Below are positions 7,767 through 15,877 of a stretch of DNA of 63,948 nucleotides, one piece after another. The notes under the pieces were generated by a model. That model ran no database searches and was not told the origin of the DNA. It was given only the letters and a program-made list of their open reading frames with translations. The stretch's first letter is position 1; each line of letters opens with the position of its first letter. The stretch is from Clostridia bacterium (GTDB lineage Bacteria > Bacillota > Clostridia > Christensenellales > Aristaeellaceae), in contig JAUMVG010000009.1 of the NCBI GenBank assembly GCA_030530315.1, positions 1-63,948 on the forward strand. Reading direction: 5' to 3'. A program made the translations under genes and the position numbers.

Positions 7767-9494
7767 TTACTTCAAGGCCACGCCCGCCGCGTTCTGGCCG
7801 GCCACGCGGCCATAGGTGGTGGAGATGGACAGCATGGAGCCGGAGCACGGATACACGGTCGCGAAGAACTGGCCGGAGGCGCACTCGCCGGCGGCGAACA
7901 GGTTCGGGAAGGTGGTTCCGTCCTCCTTCAGGACCTGGGCGTCGGTGTTGATCTCGAAGCCGCCAAAGCCCGCCACAGTGGAGCGGATGACCTTGATGGC
8001 GTAGTAGGGGCCTTCCTCGGCCAGCGGCACCAGGCCGGCGCGGCCGAAGTCCTCGTCCTCGCCCTTGGCGGCCAGCTCGTTGTAGCGGGCCACGGTGGCG
8101 GCGAAGGTGTCGGCGTCAAGGCCCGCGGCCTCGCCCAGCGCCTCGAGGGTGTCGGCGGTGAAGCCATAGCGGCGGGACACGGCCAGATCCATCAGCGGCA
8201 CGTAGTCGGCCATCGTGGAATCGAAGATCCACCAGGCGCAGCTGGTGCCGTTCTTGTCCATGGCCTCGTAGAACAGCGGGTAGTCCAGGGACTCGTTCAT
8301 GAAGCGCTCGCCCTTGTCGTTCACGCCCAGGGTGGGCAGGAAGGACAGCAGGTTGATGCCGCCGGTCAGGGTGTAGGAAGCGTCGGAGGTGTGCATGCCC
8401 ATGACGCCGCCCTTGAACACGAAGGAAGCGCCCAGCGCCTCGCCCCAGGCGATCTCGTCGCCGGTGTTGCCGCAGGAGGACATGGAGGGCACGCCGTCGG
8501 AGTTGGGCACGTACTTGGCCATGTACTCGGGGTTGCGGTCGAAGCCGCCGCAGGCAACGATCACGGCCTTGGCGTTCACGGTCAGCTTCGCGCCGTAGTG
8601 ATCGGCCACCGCGCCGGTCACGATGTCGCCGTCGGCGATCAGCTCGGTCACCGCCGCGTGGCGCACGATGGTGATGTTCTCGTTGGCCAGGGCCTTCTCC
8701 CAGATCGGCACCATGATGGGGCCGCCGCCTTGGCTGGTCAGGTGGGCGCGCAGGGCCGGGCTGGTGCCGGAGGTCACGACGCCCGCGTCAAACACCACGC
8801 CCATCTCGTCGATGAGCCAGTCCACGGTCTCGCCGGAGTGCTCCGCCCAGTAGGTGACCATGGTCTCGTCCATGTCGCCGCCGGTGCGCTCGTTGTAGTA
8901 GGCCACCATGTCCTCGGGATGATAGCCGTCGATGCTCTCGTCCTTGTTCATCTGGGAGCCGGTGCCGTACACATAGCCGCCGGAGGTGACGGAGCTGCCG
9001 CCCAGGCGGTCCAGCTTCTCCAGCACCACGACCTTCGCGCCGGCGTTGGCCGCCTCGATGGCGGAGGACAGGCCGGCGATGCCGGCGCCGATGACCAGCA
9101 CGTCGGTGTCCAGGGTCTCGTCCTCGGCGGTCTCATGGACCTCCGCGTCCAGGCCCTCGGCGCCGGAAGCCTCGATGGCGTTCTTCACGGCGTACTTCAC
9201 CGCGTAGGCGCTGAAGGTCGCACCGGAGGTGACGTCCACGTTCCAGCTCTGGTGCTCGACGATGCGGTTGGGCATCTCGCTGATGGACCAGTCGCTGACG
9301 CCGACGGTCTCGGCCTGCTCGGTGACGGTCACGTCGGTGATGGCGCCGTCCTCCAGCGTCACGGACACCTTCACGGGGCCGTGGAAGCCGGTGGACTCGC
9401 CCTCAAAGGTGCCGCTGACGCCTTCTGCCAGCGCCATGGGCGCCATGCTGACGAGCATGCACAGCGCGAGCAGCGTACAAAGGATCTTCTTCAT
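7767..9494 (-). CDS. Secreted FMN/FAD-dependent reductase (flavocytochrome c / fumarate reductase-like)
   Basis: A 575-aa extracytosolic flavoprotein. Residues 1-23 form a signal peptide (MKKILCTLLALCMLVS, then ALA). Residues about 25-105 form an FMN-binding domain with the flavinylation motif DVTSGAT at 87-93, where Thr93 would carry covalent FMN attached by ApbE. From about 129 an FAD_binding_2 domain begins with VIGAGIAG. This architecture matches extracytosolic reductases of anaerobes (fumarate, urocanate and related acceptors); the acceptor here cannot be read from sequence. No heme motif (CxxCH) was seen. The start is the ATG with AAAGGAGG upstream. It is divergent from tetR. No apbE or membrane electron donor is in the window. 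Confidence 0.9.
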   Translation of the reverse strand: MKKILCTLLALCMLVSMAPMALAEGVSGTFEGESTGFHGPVKVSVTLEDGAITDVTVTEQAETVGVSDWSISEMPNRIVEHQSWNVDVTSGATFSAYAVKYAVKNAIEASGAEGLDAEVHETAEDETLDTDVLVIGAGIAGLSSAIEAANAGAKVVVLEKLDRLGGSSVTSGGYVYGTGSQMNKDESIDGYHPEDMVAYYNERTGGDMDETMVTYWAEHSGETVDWLIDEMGVVFDAGVVTSGTSPALRAHLTSQGGGPIMVPIWEKALANENITIVRHAAVTELIADGDIVTGAVADHYGAKLTVNAKAVIVACGGFDRNPEYMAKYVPNSDGVPSMSSCGNTGDEIAWGEALGASFVFKGGVMGMHTSDASYTLTGGINLLSFLPTLGVNDKGERFMNESLDYPLFYEAMDKNGTSCAWWIFDSTMADYVPLMDLAVSRRYGFTADTLEALGEAAGLDADTFAATVARYNELAAKGEDEDFGRAGLVPLAEEGPYYAIKVIRSTVAGFGGFEINTDAQVLKEDGTTFPNLFAAGECASGQFFATVYPCSGSMLSISTTYGRVAGQNAAGVALK

Positions 9495-9523
9495 AGGTAT
9501 GCCTCCTTTTGGATTTTTATCCA

Positions 9524-9558
9524 TTGACATTATACACACGCGTATGTATAATGGTCAA
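9524..9558. promoter_or_regulatory. Face-to-face overlapping promoters covering a palindromic operator
   Basis: Plus strand: TTGACA (9524-9529), 17 nt, TATAAT (9547-9552), which drives tetR. Minus strand: TTGACC (9558-9553), 18 nt, TATAAT (9534-9529), which drives the reductase. Both are built into a palindrome at 9528-9553 that pairs 12 of 13 positions (arms CATTATACA and TGTATAATG, centre ACGCGT). This suggests one TetR-bound site that shuts off both genes. A further ATTATACA lies at 9583-9590 and TGTATA at 9605-9610. Confidence 0.8.
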
Positions 9559-9640
9559 GACCACTTGCCGCATCCAGGAAGAATTATACATTTGGATGTG
9601 CTTTTGTATATCGACGCAGCACGCGCACGGGGGTAAAGCC

Positions 9641-10222
9641 ATGAATGACACCAGGCAGTCCATCCTGTCCATCGCCATGGAGCATTTCAGCACCAGGAAC
9701 TACACGTCGGTCAACCTGGAGGAGATCGCGCTGGAGGCGCACGTCACCCGCGCGCCGCTGTACTATTACTTTAAAAACAAGGAGGGGCTCTATCGCGCTA
9801 TCGTCGCGGAGACCCTGAACACCGCCCGCACACAGATGGAAGCGCTGCTGGATGTAAATGCGCCCATCTTCGAGGTCCTGCGCAGGGAATTCGCGTACTG
9901 CCTCAGGGAGCTTGGAAAATTCCAGCATATCTGGAATCCCGGGCCCGACGCCCCGGATTGCGAGGAGGAGGTGCACGTTTTTTTACAGTGGCTGCTGGAT
10001 CGAAAGACGGAGGTCCTGACTGCCGCGTGGGAGCGCGGAGAGCTCAGGCGCGACTGCGATATCTCCGAGATCGTGACCTTTATCTACGTCTTTTACGAGG
10101 GCGTGCTGGCCATGCAGGTAAAGCCGAACCAGCCGACCGGCTTCAATCTGGCGCTGCTGGACAACAGCTGCGACTGGTTCCTGGATATCGTCAGGCAGAG
10201 ATTTGGAAACGAACGGGGATAG
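9641..10222 (+). CDS. TetR/AcrR family transcriptional regulator
   Basis: A 193-aa regulator. The N-terminal helix-turn-helix is typical of the family: SILSIAMEHFSTRNYTSVNLEEIA, then VTRAPLYYYFKNKEGLY. The rest is an alpha-helical ligand-binding and dimerisation domain with no recognisable subfamily. It is transcribed divergently from the secreted flavoprotein, and its own promoter overlaps a near-perfect 26-bp palindrome, so autoregulation and control of the reductase are likely. The ATG at 9641 is chosen because the HTH begins right after it; upstream in-frame codons lie in the 5' leader. The ligand is unknown, possibly the reductase substrate. Confidence 0.88.
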   Translation: MNDTRQSILSIAMEHFSTRNYTSVNLEEIALEAHVTRAPLYYYFKNKEGLYRAIVAETLNTARTQMEALLDVNAPIFEVLRREFAYCLRELGKFQHIWNPGPDAPDCEEEVHVFLQWLLDRKTEVLTAAWERGELRRDCDISEIVTFIYVFYEGVLAMQVKPNQPTGFNLALLDNSCDWFLDIVRQRFGNERG

Positions 10223-10313
10223 GGAAGGGCGGATCAAAGAAATAAAGGACCGGACAAAGAGTCCAACATTTGACAAAGAGCCGAATAAATGCGCGGTAAT
10301 AGGATAAAAAAAC

Positions 10314-10337
10314 AAGTCCGAAACGAATTTCAGACTT
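10314..10337 (-). terminator. Terminator of the downstream tRNA-Ala gene
   Basis: On the minus strand a 10-bp stem (AAGTCTGAAA, TTCG loop, one G-U pair) begins 4 nt after the tRNA 3' end and runs into a 7-T tract (A-run 10306-10312). Confidence 0.85.
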
Positions 10338-10341
10338 GAAG

Positions 10342-10418
10342 TGGTGGAGCATACGAGACTCGAACTCGTGACCTCTACACTGCCAGTGTAGCGCTCTAGC
10401 CAACTGAGCTAATGCCCC
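10342..10418 (-). tRNA. tRNA-Ala(GGC), copy 1
   Basis: 77 nt including encoded CCA. Acceptor GGGGCAT pairs with ATGCTCC; D-loop AGCTCAGTTGGCTAGAGC; anticodon stem CTACA/TGTAG with loop CTGGCAG (anticodon GGC); T-arm GTTCGAGTC. Confidence 0.97.
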
Positions 10419-10486
10419 ATGTCCTGGTGGCATAATGAATTATGACACAGGATTCAGGGATATTTATAAGCCTTTTGGCATTAAAC

Positions 10487-10510
10487 AAGTCTGAAACGAA
10501 TTTCAGACTT
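10487..10510 (-). terminator. Hairpin after tRNA-Ala copy 2
   Basis: Perfect 10-bp stem with a TTCG loop on the minus strand, a duplicate of the one after copy 1 but followed only by GTTTAA. Probably a processing hairpin or leaky terminator that allows read-through into copy 1. Confidence 0.6.
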
Positions 10511-10514
10511 GAAG

Positions 10515-10591
10515 TGGTGGAGCATACGAGACTCGAACTCGTGACCTCTACACTGCCAGTGTAGCGCTCTAGCCAACTGAGCTAATGCCCC
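10515..10591 (-). tRNA. tRNA-Ala(GGC), copy 2
   Basis: Identical in sequence to copy 1, 173 bp away, with the same flanks (CATGTCCTG upstream and the TTCG hairpin downstream), so the whole block of about 120 bp is a tandem duplication. It is the promoter-proximal copy. Confidence 0.97.
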
Positions 10592-10611
10592 ATGTCCTGA
10601 CGACAAAAAAG

Positions 10612-10640
10612 ATTATAGCACAGAATCCCGAGTTTGTAAA
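10612..10640 (-). promoter_or_regulatory. tRNA-Ala promoter
   Basis: Minus strand: TTTACA (10640-10635), 17 nt, TATAAT (10617-10612), about 20 nt before the tRNA 5' end. Confidence 0.82.
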
Positions 10641-10747
10641 TACCTTTTTGATATTTTTTGCGAGGAAATTTTTGCTCTCATTATATAAAAGAAAATGGGT
10701 GGATGAGGTTAAGAAGAGAGACTATTTTCTGCCGGTGACAGAGAAAA

Positions 10748-10775
10748 GGGGCCTGCCGCAAGCGCGGCAGGCCCC
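10748..10775 (-). terminator. polC terminator
   Basis: Perfect 12-bp stem (arm GGGGCCTGCCGC) with a 4-nt loop starting 6 nt after the polC stop, followed on the minus strand by TTTTCTC. Confidence 0.82.
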
Positions 10776-10781
10776 CTGCGC

Positions 10782-13700
10782 TCACTGGGTGAACTCGAAC
10801 AGCGTCACCTGGCTGGTCTCCGGGATGCCGTTCAGGCAGCCCGCCAGCTTCAGCTGCTCTACCATGGACTTGGCCACCTTGCGGCGCACCATGTCATCCT
10901 GGCTGATGAACGGGCCGGCCTTTCGGGCCTCCACGAAGGCCTCGGCCGCCGAGGCGCCGATGCCGGGCATGGAGTTGATGGGCGGGATGATCTCGCCGTC
11001 CTCCTCGTCGATGGTGAACTCCGTGGCCTTGGAGCGATAGATGTCGATGGGCTTCAGGTGCACGCCCCGCAGGTTCATCTCGATCAGGATCTCCAGGATG
11101 GTCACCTCGTCGTCCTTGGTGGCGGTGCGCTCGCTCTTGTCCAGGGCCTTGATGTCGTCGATCATGCCCCGCAGCGCGTCCACATCCCGGGTGGTCATTC
11201 GGGTGGCGTCGAAGGACTCGGCGTTTCGCGCCAGGTAGCAGCAGTAGTAGGCCGTGGGGTAGAACACCTTGAAGTAGGCGATGCGCAGCGCCATGGTGAC
11301 GTAGGCCACGGCGTGCCCCTTGGGGAACATGTACTTGATCTTCTTGCAGGTCTCGATGTACCACTCCGGGCCGGAGGCGGCGCGCATGGCTTCCTCCATC
11401 GCCTCGGTCAGGCCGCGGCCCTTGCGCACCGATTCCATGGTCTTGAAGGCCATGGAGGCCTCCACGCCGCAGGCGATCAGCGCGTTCATGATGTCGTCGC
11501 GGGTGCAGAAGCATTCCCTCAGGGGGATGCCCTGGCGCACCAGGTCCTGGGCGTTGCCCAGCCACACGTCGGTGCCGTGGGACAGGCCGGAGATGCGGAT
11601 CAGCTCCTCCATGGTGCTGGGCTTGGTCTCCTTCAGCATGCCACGGACGAAGGAGGTGCCGAACTCCGGCACGCCCAGAGTACCCGTCTCCGCCACGCCC
11701 AGCTCCTCGGCGGTGATGCCCAGGGCCTCGGGGCTGGTGAACAGCGAGATGATCTTGCCGAACACCTCCGGGTCGTGCAGGGGCACGGCCTGGGGCGCGA
11801 TGCCGGTGATGTCCTGGAGCTTGCGCAGCATCGTCGGGTCATCGTGGCCCAGAACGTCCAGCTTCACCAGCACGTCGTGCATGGAGTTGAAGTCGAAGTG
11901 GGTGGTGATGGTCTCGGTGGTCTGGTCGTCGGCGGGGTGCTGGATGGGGGTGAACTGGTAGATCTCGTATTCCTTCGGCAGCACCACCATGCCGGCGGGG
12001 TGCTGGCCCGTGGTGCGCTTGACGCCGGTGATGCCCCGGGCCAGGCGCTCGATCTCCGCCTTGGGCAGCGTGATGCCCTTCTCCTCGCAGTATTTCAGCA
12101 CGTAGCCGTAGGCGGTCTTTTCCGCGATGGTGCCGATGGTGCCGGCGCGGAAGCAGTATTCCACGCCGAACAGCTCCTGGATGTAGCGGTGGGCCCGGGG
12201 CTGGTACTCGCCGGAGAAGTTCAGGTCGATGTCGGGCACCTTGTCGCCCTTGAAGCCCAGGAACACCTCGAAGGGGATGTTGAAGCCGTCCTTGTTCATC
12301 TGCGCGCCGCACACCGGGCACTTCTTCGGCGGCAGGTCCAGGCCGGTGGTGTAGCGGGGGTCGGGGTCGAACTCGGTGTGCCGGCACTCGGGGCAGGCGT
12401 AGTGGGGCGGCAGCGCGTTGACCTCCGTGATGCCGGAGAGGAATGCCACCAGGGACGAGCCGACGGAGCCTCGGGAGCCGACGATGTAGCCGTCCGACAG
12501 GGACTTGGCCACCAGCTTCACGGCGATCATGTACAGCGTGGAGAAGCCGTAGCCGATGATGGCGCCCAGCTCCTTGTCGATGCGCTTCTGGACGATCTCC
12601 GGCAGCGGGTCGCCGTAGAGGAAGTGGGCCTTGTCGTTGACCAGCTGGCGCAGCTCGCCCTCGGCCTCGGGCCAGAAGGGCTGGAAGGTCTCCTTGCCCT
12701 CGGGGTGGGGAATGAAGATCTTCACGTCGCCGATGCGGTCGGCGATCATGTTGGGGTTGGTGATGACCACCTCCCGGGCCTTGTCCCGGCCCAGGTAGCT
12801 GAATTCCTCCAGCATGTCGTTGGTGGTGCGGAAGTACAGCGGCGGCTGCTCGTCCGCGTCCTTGTAGCCTTCCTTGGTGAGCAGTATGGCGCGGTAGACG
12901 CTGTCCTGGGGGTTGAGGAAGTGCACGTCGCCGGTGGCGCAGACGGGCTTGCCCAGCGCCTCGCCCAGGCGGACGATGCGCCGGTTCAGCTCCCGCAGAC
13001 CCTCGTCGTCGGCCACGGTCCCATCCCGCTTCAGGAAGGCGTTGTTGCCGATGGGCTGGATCTCCAGGTAGTCGTAGAAGCCGGCGATGCGCTTCAGCTC
13101 CGCCTCGTCCCGGTCGTCCAGCACCGCCTGGAACAGCTCGCCCGCCTCGCAGGCGCTGCCCACGATCAGCCCCTCCCGGTACTTGGAGATCAGGCTGCGG
13201 GGGATGCGGGGACGGCGGTAGAAGTAGTTCAGATGGCCCTCGCTGACCAGACGGTACAGGTTGGTCATGCCCGTCTGGGAGGCGGCCAGCAGTATGATGT
13301 GGTAGGACTGCTTCGTGGCGTCGGTGGGGAAGCAGGTGTTCAGCTGGCCCAGCTGGGTCAGCTGCTTCTGGGCGCGGACCTCGGCCAGCACCTTCAGCAG
13401 CATCAGGCTGGTGGCCCGGGCGTCGTGCACGGCCCGGTGGGCGTTGAGCAGCGAGATGCCCAGCTGCTTGCACATGTTGCCCAGCTTGTGGCTCTTCAGC
13501 TGGGGGAACTGGTTGCGCACCAGGGCCAGCGTGTCCACGATGGCAAAGTCAAAGGGCAGCCCCGCCTGCTTGAAGGCGCGGCGGAAGAAGGACATGTCGA
13601 AGCTGGCGTTGTGGGCCACCAGCACCGCGCCCTCGCAGAATTTGGCGAATTCAGGCATGACCTCCATCAGCGTGCGCTTGTCCCGCAGCATGGCGGCGGT

Positions 13701-15113
13701 GATGCCGGTCAGCTCCACGATCTTCTCTGGGATCGGGCGGCCGGGGTTGATCAGCTCGCTGAACTCGCCGACCTCCACGCCGTTTTCAATGCGCACCGCG
13801 CCGATCTCGATGATCTCGTCCGTGCGGGTGTTCAAGCCCGTGGTCTCCACGTCCAGCACCACGTAGACCGCGCCGTCCAGGGGGATGTCCCCGGCGTTCT
13901 CCACGATGCCCGCGTCGTCGTCGATCAGGTAGCCCTCGCAGCCGGGGATCAGCTTGATGCCGTTCTTCTTGGCCGCGCCGAAGGCCTCCGGGAAGGCCTG
14001 CACCACGCCGTGGTCGGTGATGGCGATGGCCTTGTGGCCCCAGGCGACGGCCTGCTTGATCAGGTCGGTGGCCGAGGCGCAGGCGTCCATGGTGCTGTAG
14101 TTGGTGTGCAGGTGCAGCTCCACCCGCTTCTCCGGGGAGGTGTCCCGGCGCACGGGCTTGTCGGCGGGCTCAATGTCCTGGACCATCAGCACCATCTCGC
14201 CCTTGAAATCGTCATAGCGGTAGTTGCCCTTTACCTTGACCCAGCTTCCGGGCTTCAGCGCGGCGCTCAGCGCGTCGGCCTGGGCCTGGAGGCTGGCGGG
14301 GTTCTCCTTGCTGCGCCGGGAGTCCAGGAACAGCTTGCAGTTGATGGAGCCGGTGTAGTCGGTCATGGAGAAGGTGATGATCTTGCTGGCGCCGGTCTTG
14401 GTGTCGCGCATCTCCATGCCGGCCACTTCGCCCTTGAGCACGCAGCGGCCCACGTCCTCGGTGACCTCGCCCATGGGGATGACGGGGTCGTGGATGGGCT
14501 TGCCGAAGAGCACGCCCTCGGGGACGGACTTCTTCTGCGGCGCGGCGGAGACGGCAGCGGCGGCCTCCTCGGCCAGCAGCTCGGCTTCCCGGGCGCGGGC
14601 CTCGGCGATGCGCTGGAGGCGGCTCTCCTCATCGCCGGTCACGCGGATGCGCACGTTGGCCTTGATGCCAAACAGCGCGTCCAGCTTCTGGCTGAGGCTG
14701 GCGTCGATGGACCGGGACTTGAGGTAGGCGGCGCCCTCGGCGCTCTGCACGCACAGCGTCAGTGTGCCGTCCTCCAGCGTCCAGCCCTTGCCGGTCCAGT
14801 CGATGAAGGGGATACAGCCCGGGCTCTCCCGGCGCAGCAGGGACTTGAGCAGCCCGCAGGCCAGGGTGACGTCCTCGCGGACGGCGTCCCGCAGGCCGGG
14901 ATATTCCACCTCCACGCGGACGGGCACAAGAGGAAACGCGGCGGCGATCAGCCGCTGCGCCTTGTTGAACTGGGCGTCGTTGAGCATGCGGGGCGCCTGC
15001 AGCAGCACCCGCATCTCGCCTGTTTTCTTCGATATGCTCACCCGGGACAGGGACAGCGCGTCCGCCAGGGACGGGTCCTCCTGGGCGATCAGGTTTTTCC
15101 AGAGTTCGGACAT
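10782..15113 (-). CDS. polC: DNA polymerase III alpha subunit, PolC type
   Basis: Replicative polymerase with built-in 3'-5' proofreading, 1443 aa, the usual PolC length. Order: N-terminal region; OB-fold (about 220-310); PHP domain beginning ELHLHTNYSTMDA near 331; a DEDD exonuclease inserted in the PHP domain, starting VLDVETTGLNTRTDEIIEIG near 419 with VAHNASFD further on; then the polymerase core with GSRGSVGSS, a zinc-type pair CPEC...CPVC near 890-930 and the catalytic-palm block PDIDLNFSG near 963; a C-terminal helix-hairpin-helix (MPGIGASAA) near 1385. AGAGG lies 7 nt before the ATG. PolC marks a Bacillota-type replisome. It ends the long minus-strand cluster, 251 bp after the previous gene. 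Confidence 0.97.
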   Translation of the reverse strand: MSELWKNLIAQEDPSLADALSLSRVSISKKTGEMRVLLQAPRMLNDAQFNKAQRLIAAAFPLVPVRVEVEYPGLRDAVREDVTLACGLLKSLLRRESPGCIPFIDWTGKGWTLEDGTLTLCVQSAEGAAYLKSRSIDASLSQKLDALFGIKANVRIRVTGDEESRLQRIAEARAREAELLAEEAAAAVSAAPQKKSVPEGVLFGKPIHDPVIPMGEVTEDVGRCVLKGEVAGMEMRDTKTGASKIITFSMTDYTGSINCKLFLDSRRSKENPASLQAQADALSAALKPGSWVKVKGNYRYDDFKGEMVLMVQDIEPADKPVRRDTSPEKRVELHLHTNYSTMDACASATDLIKQAVAWGHKAIAITDHGVVQAFPEAFGAAKKNGIKLIPGCEGYLIDDDAGIVENAGDIPLDGAVYVVLDVETTGLNTRTDEIIEIGAVRIENGVEVGEFSELINPGRPIPEKIVELTGITAAMLRDKRTLMEVMPEFAKFCEGAVLVAHNASFDMSFFRRAFKQAGLPFDFAIVDTLALVRNQFPQLKSHKLGNMCKQLGISLLNAHRAVHDARATSLMLLKVLAEVRAQKQLTQLGQLNTCFPTDATKQSYHIILLAASQTGMTNLYRLVSEGHLNYFYRRPRIPRSLISKYREGLIVGSACEAGELFQAVLDDRDEAELKRIAGFYDYLEIQPIGNNAFLKRDGTVADDEGLRELNRRIVRLGEALGKPVCATGDVHFLNPQDSVYRAILLTKEGYKDADEQPPLYFRTTNDMLEEFSYLGRDKAREVVITNPNMIADRIGDVKIFIPHPEGKETFQPFWPEAEGELRQLVNDKAHFLYGDPLPEIVQKRIDKELGAIIGYGFSTLYMIAVKLVAKSLSDGYIVGSRGSVGSSLVAFLSGITEVNALPPHYACPECRHTEFDPDPRYTTGLDLPPKKCPVCGAQMNKDGFNIPFEVFLGFKGDKVPDIDLNFSGEYQPRAHRYIQELFGVEYCFRAGTIGTIAEKTAYGYVLKYCEEKGITLPKAEIERLARGITGVKRTTGQHPAGMVVLPKEYEIYQFTPIQHPADDQTTETITTHFDFNSMHDVLVKLDVLGHDDPTMLRKLQDITGIAPQAVPLHDPEVFGKIISLFTSPEALGITAEELGVAETGTLGVPEFGTSFVRGMLKETKPSTMEELIRISGLSHGTDVWLGNAQDLVRQGIPLRECFCTRDDIMNALIACGVEASMAFKTMESVRKGRGLTEAMEEAMRAASGPEWYIETCKKIKYMFPKGHAVAYVTMALRIAYFKVFYPTAYYCCYLARNAESFDATRMTTRDVDALRGMIDDIKALDKSERTATKDDEVTILEILIEMNLRGVHLKPIDIYRSKATEFTIDEEDGEIIPPINSMPGIGASAAEAFVEARKAGPFISQDDMVRRKVAKSMVEQLKLAGCLNGIPETSQVTLFEFTQ

Positions 15114-15364
15114 GGGTTAACCTCTGTAGTAAGTTGGGGACAAATTGTTGTTTGACGAGGGAAAAGGGATAAGGGAAGAGGGAAAAGGAATAGTTGCTGC
15201 CGCCAGGAATACCAGTGTTTGATGCAAACGCAGAATGAATGGGGCTGTAACCTCTCGGTCTGCTCCTGCGGCGCCACGGCTTTCGTGGGAGGGAACCAAG
15301 GAAGCTACGCTTCTACGTAACAACAGCATTTCCTATTCCCTTTTCCCTGCCCCCATATAAATCT
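15114..15364. other. Intergenic region with AG-rich tracts
   Basis: 251 bp between polC and the PNPOx-like gene. It holds two AG/TC-rich tracts (15159-15192 and 15333-15352, units like GGGAAAAGGGATAAG) facing each other, and between them a GC-rich block with a CCACG-AAAGC-CGTGG hairpin (minus strand). No convincing gene, promoter or known riboswitch was recognised. Confidence 0.5.
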
Positions 15365-15841
15365 CTATTTCTCATTCACAATCTTCCCGGTCATGTGTTC
15401 CGGGATCAGTTCGAACACCAGGACGCCAGGGCCGGAACGGGCGACCTCGTCCTCGATGTACTTCTCGTCTGAGGTGAACTTGTAGCTCAGCCTGCGGCTG
15501 ATGTCGAGGGCCCTTTCGTGGTCCTCCACGACCTTCAGTCGCCCGAACACGATCACGCTCTTGATGTTCAGCGCCCAGTCGCCGGGCTTTTTGAAGCCCT
15601 GATCGTAGACGCAGAAGGAGGCCTTGTCGCAGCGCAGCAGCGCGTCGATCTTGTGGCCCCGCTTTCCGCTGTGAAAGTAGAGGTGGCCGTCCTCGTCGCT
15701 GTAGTAGTGGTTGATGGGCAGGCCGTAGGGGTAGCCGTCGTCGCCCAGCACGCTGAGCACGCCGCGCAGCTCGCCCTTCAGCAGGACGACGCACTCGTCC
15801 TGGCTGAGCTGCTGCTTCTTTCGCATCATTTCACGGAACAT
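15365..15841 (-). CDS. Pyridoxamine 5'-phosphate oxidase family (FMN-binding split-barrel) protein
   Basis: A 158-aa protein of the split-barrel flavin-binding superfamily, resembling NimA-like and PNPOx-like proteins: LRGVLSVLGDDGYPYGLPINHYY followed by LYFHSGKRGHKIDAL is the typical start of these FMN-binding barrels. The His-Lys motif after FHSG is the usual phosphate-contacting region. Such proteins bind flavin or heme and often reduce small substrates; the specific function is unknown. The start has AAGGAG. It sits 36 bp downstream of the GNAT gene and is probably co-transcribed as an accessory insertion between ispG and polC. Confidence 0.85.
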   Translation of the reverse strand: MFREMMRKKQQLSQDECVVLLKGELRGVLSVLGDDGYPYGLPINHYYSDEDGHLYFHSGKRGHKIDALLRCDKASFCVYDQGFKKPGDWALNIKSVIVFGRLKVVEDHERALDISRRLSYKFTSDEKYIEDEVARSGPGVLVFELIPEHMTGKIVNEK

Positions 15842-15877
15842 GGAGTTCTCCTTTGCGCGGCCGCGGGGGACGAGCCC

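Noticed and set aside
11058-15155. A 1365-codon open frame antisense to polC
   Set aside because: High GC suppresses stops in the antisense frame; the product is Val/Gly/Leu/Gln/His-rich low complexity with no motif, while polC is fully conserved.
15117-15329. A 70-codon frame between polC and the PNPOx-like gene
   Set aside because: No SD, no recognisable motif, and it crosses AG-rich repeats.
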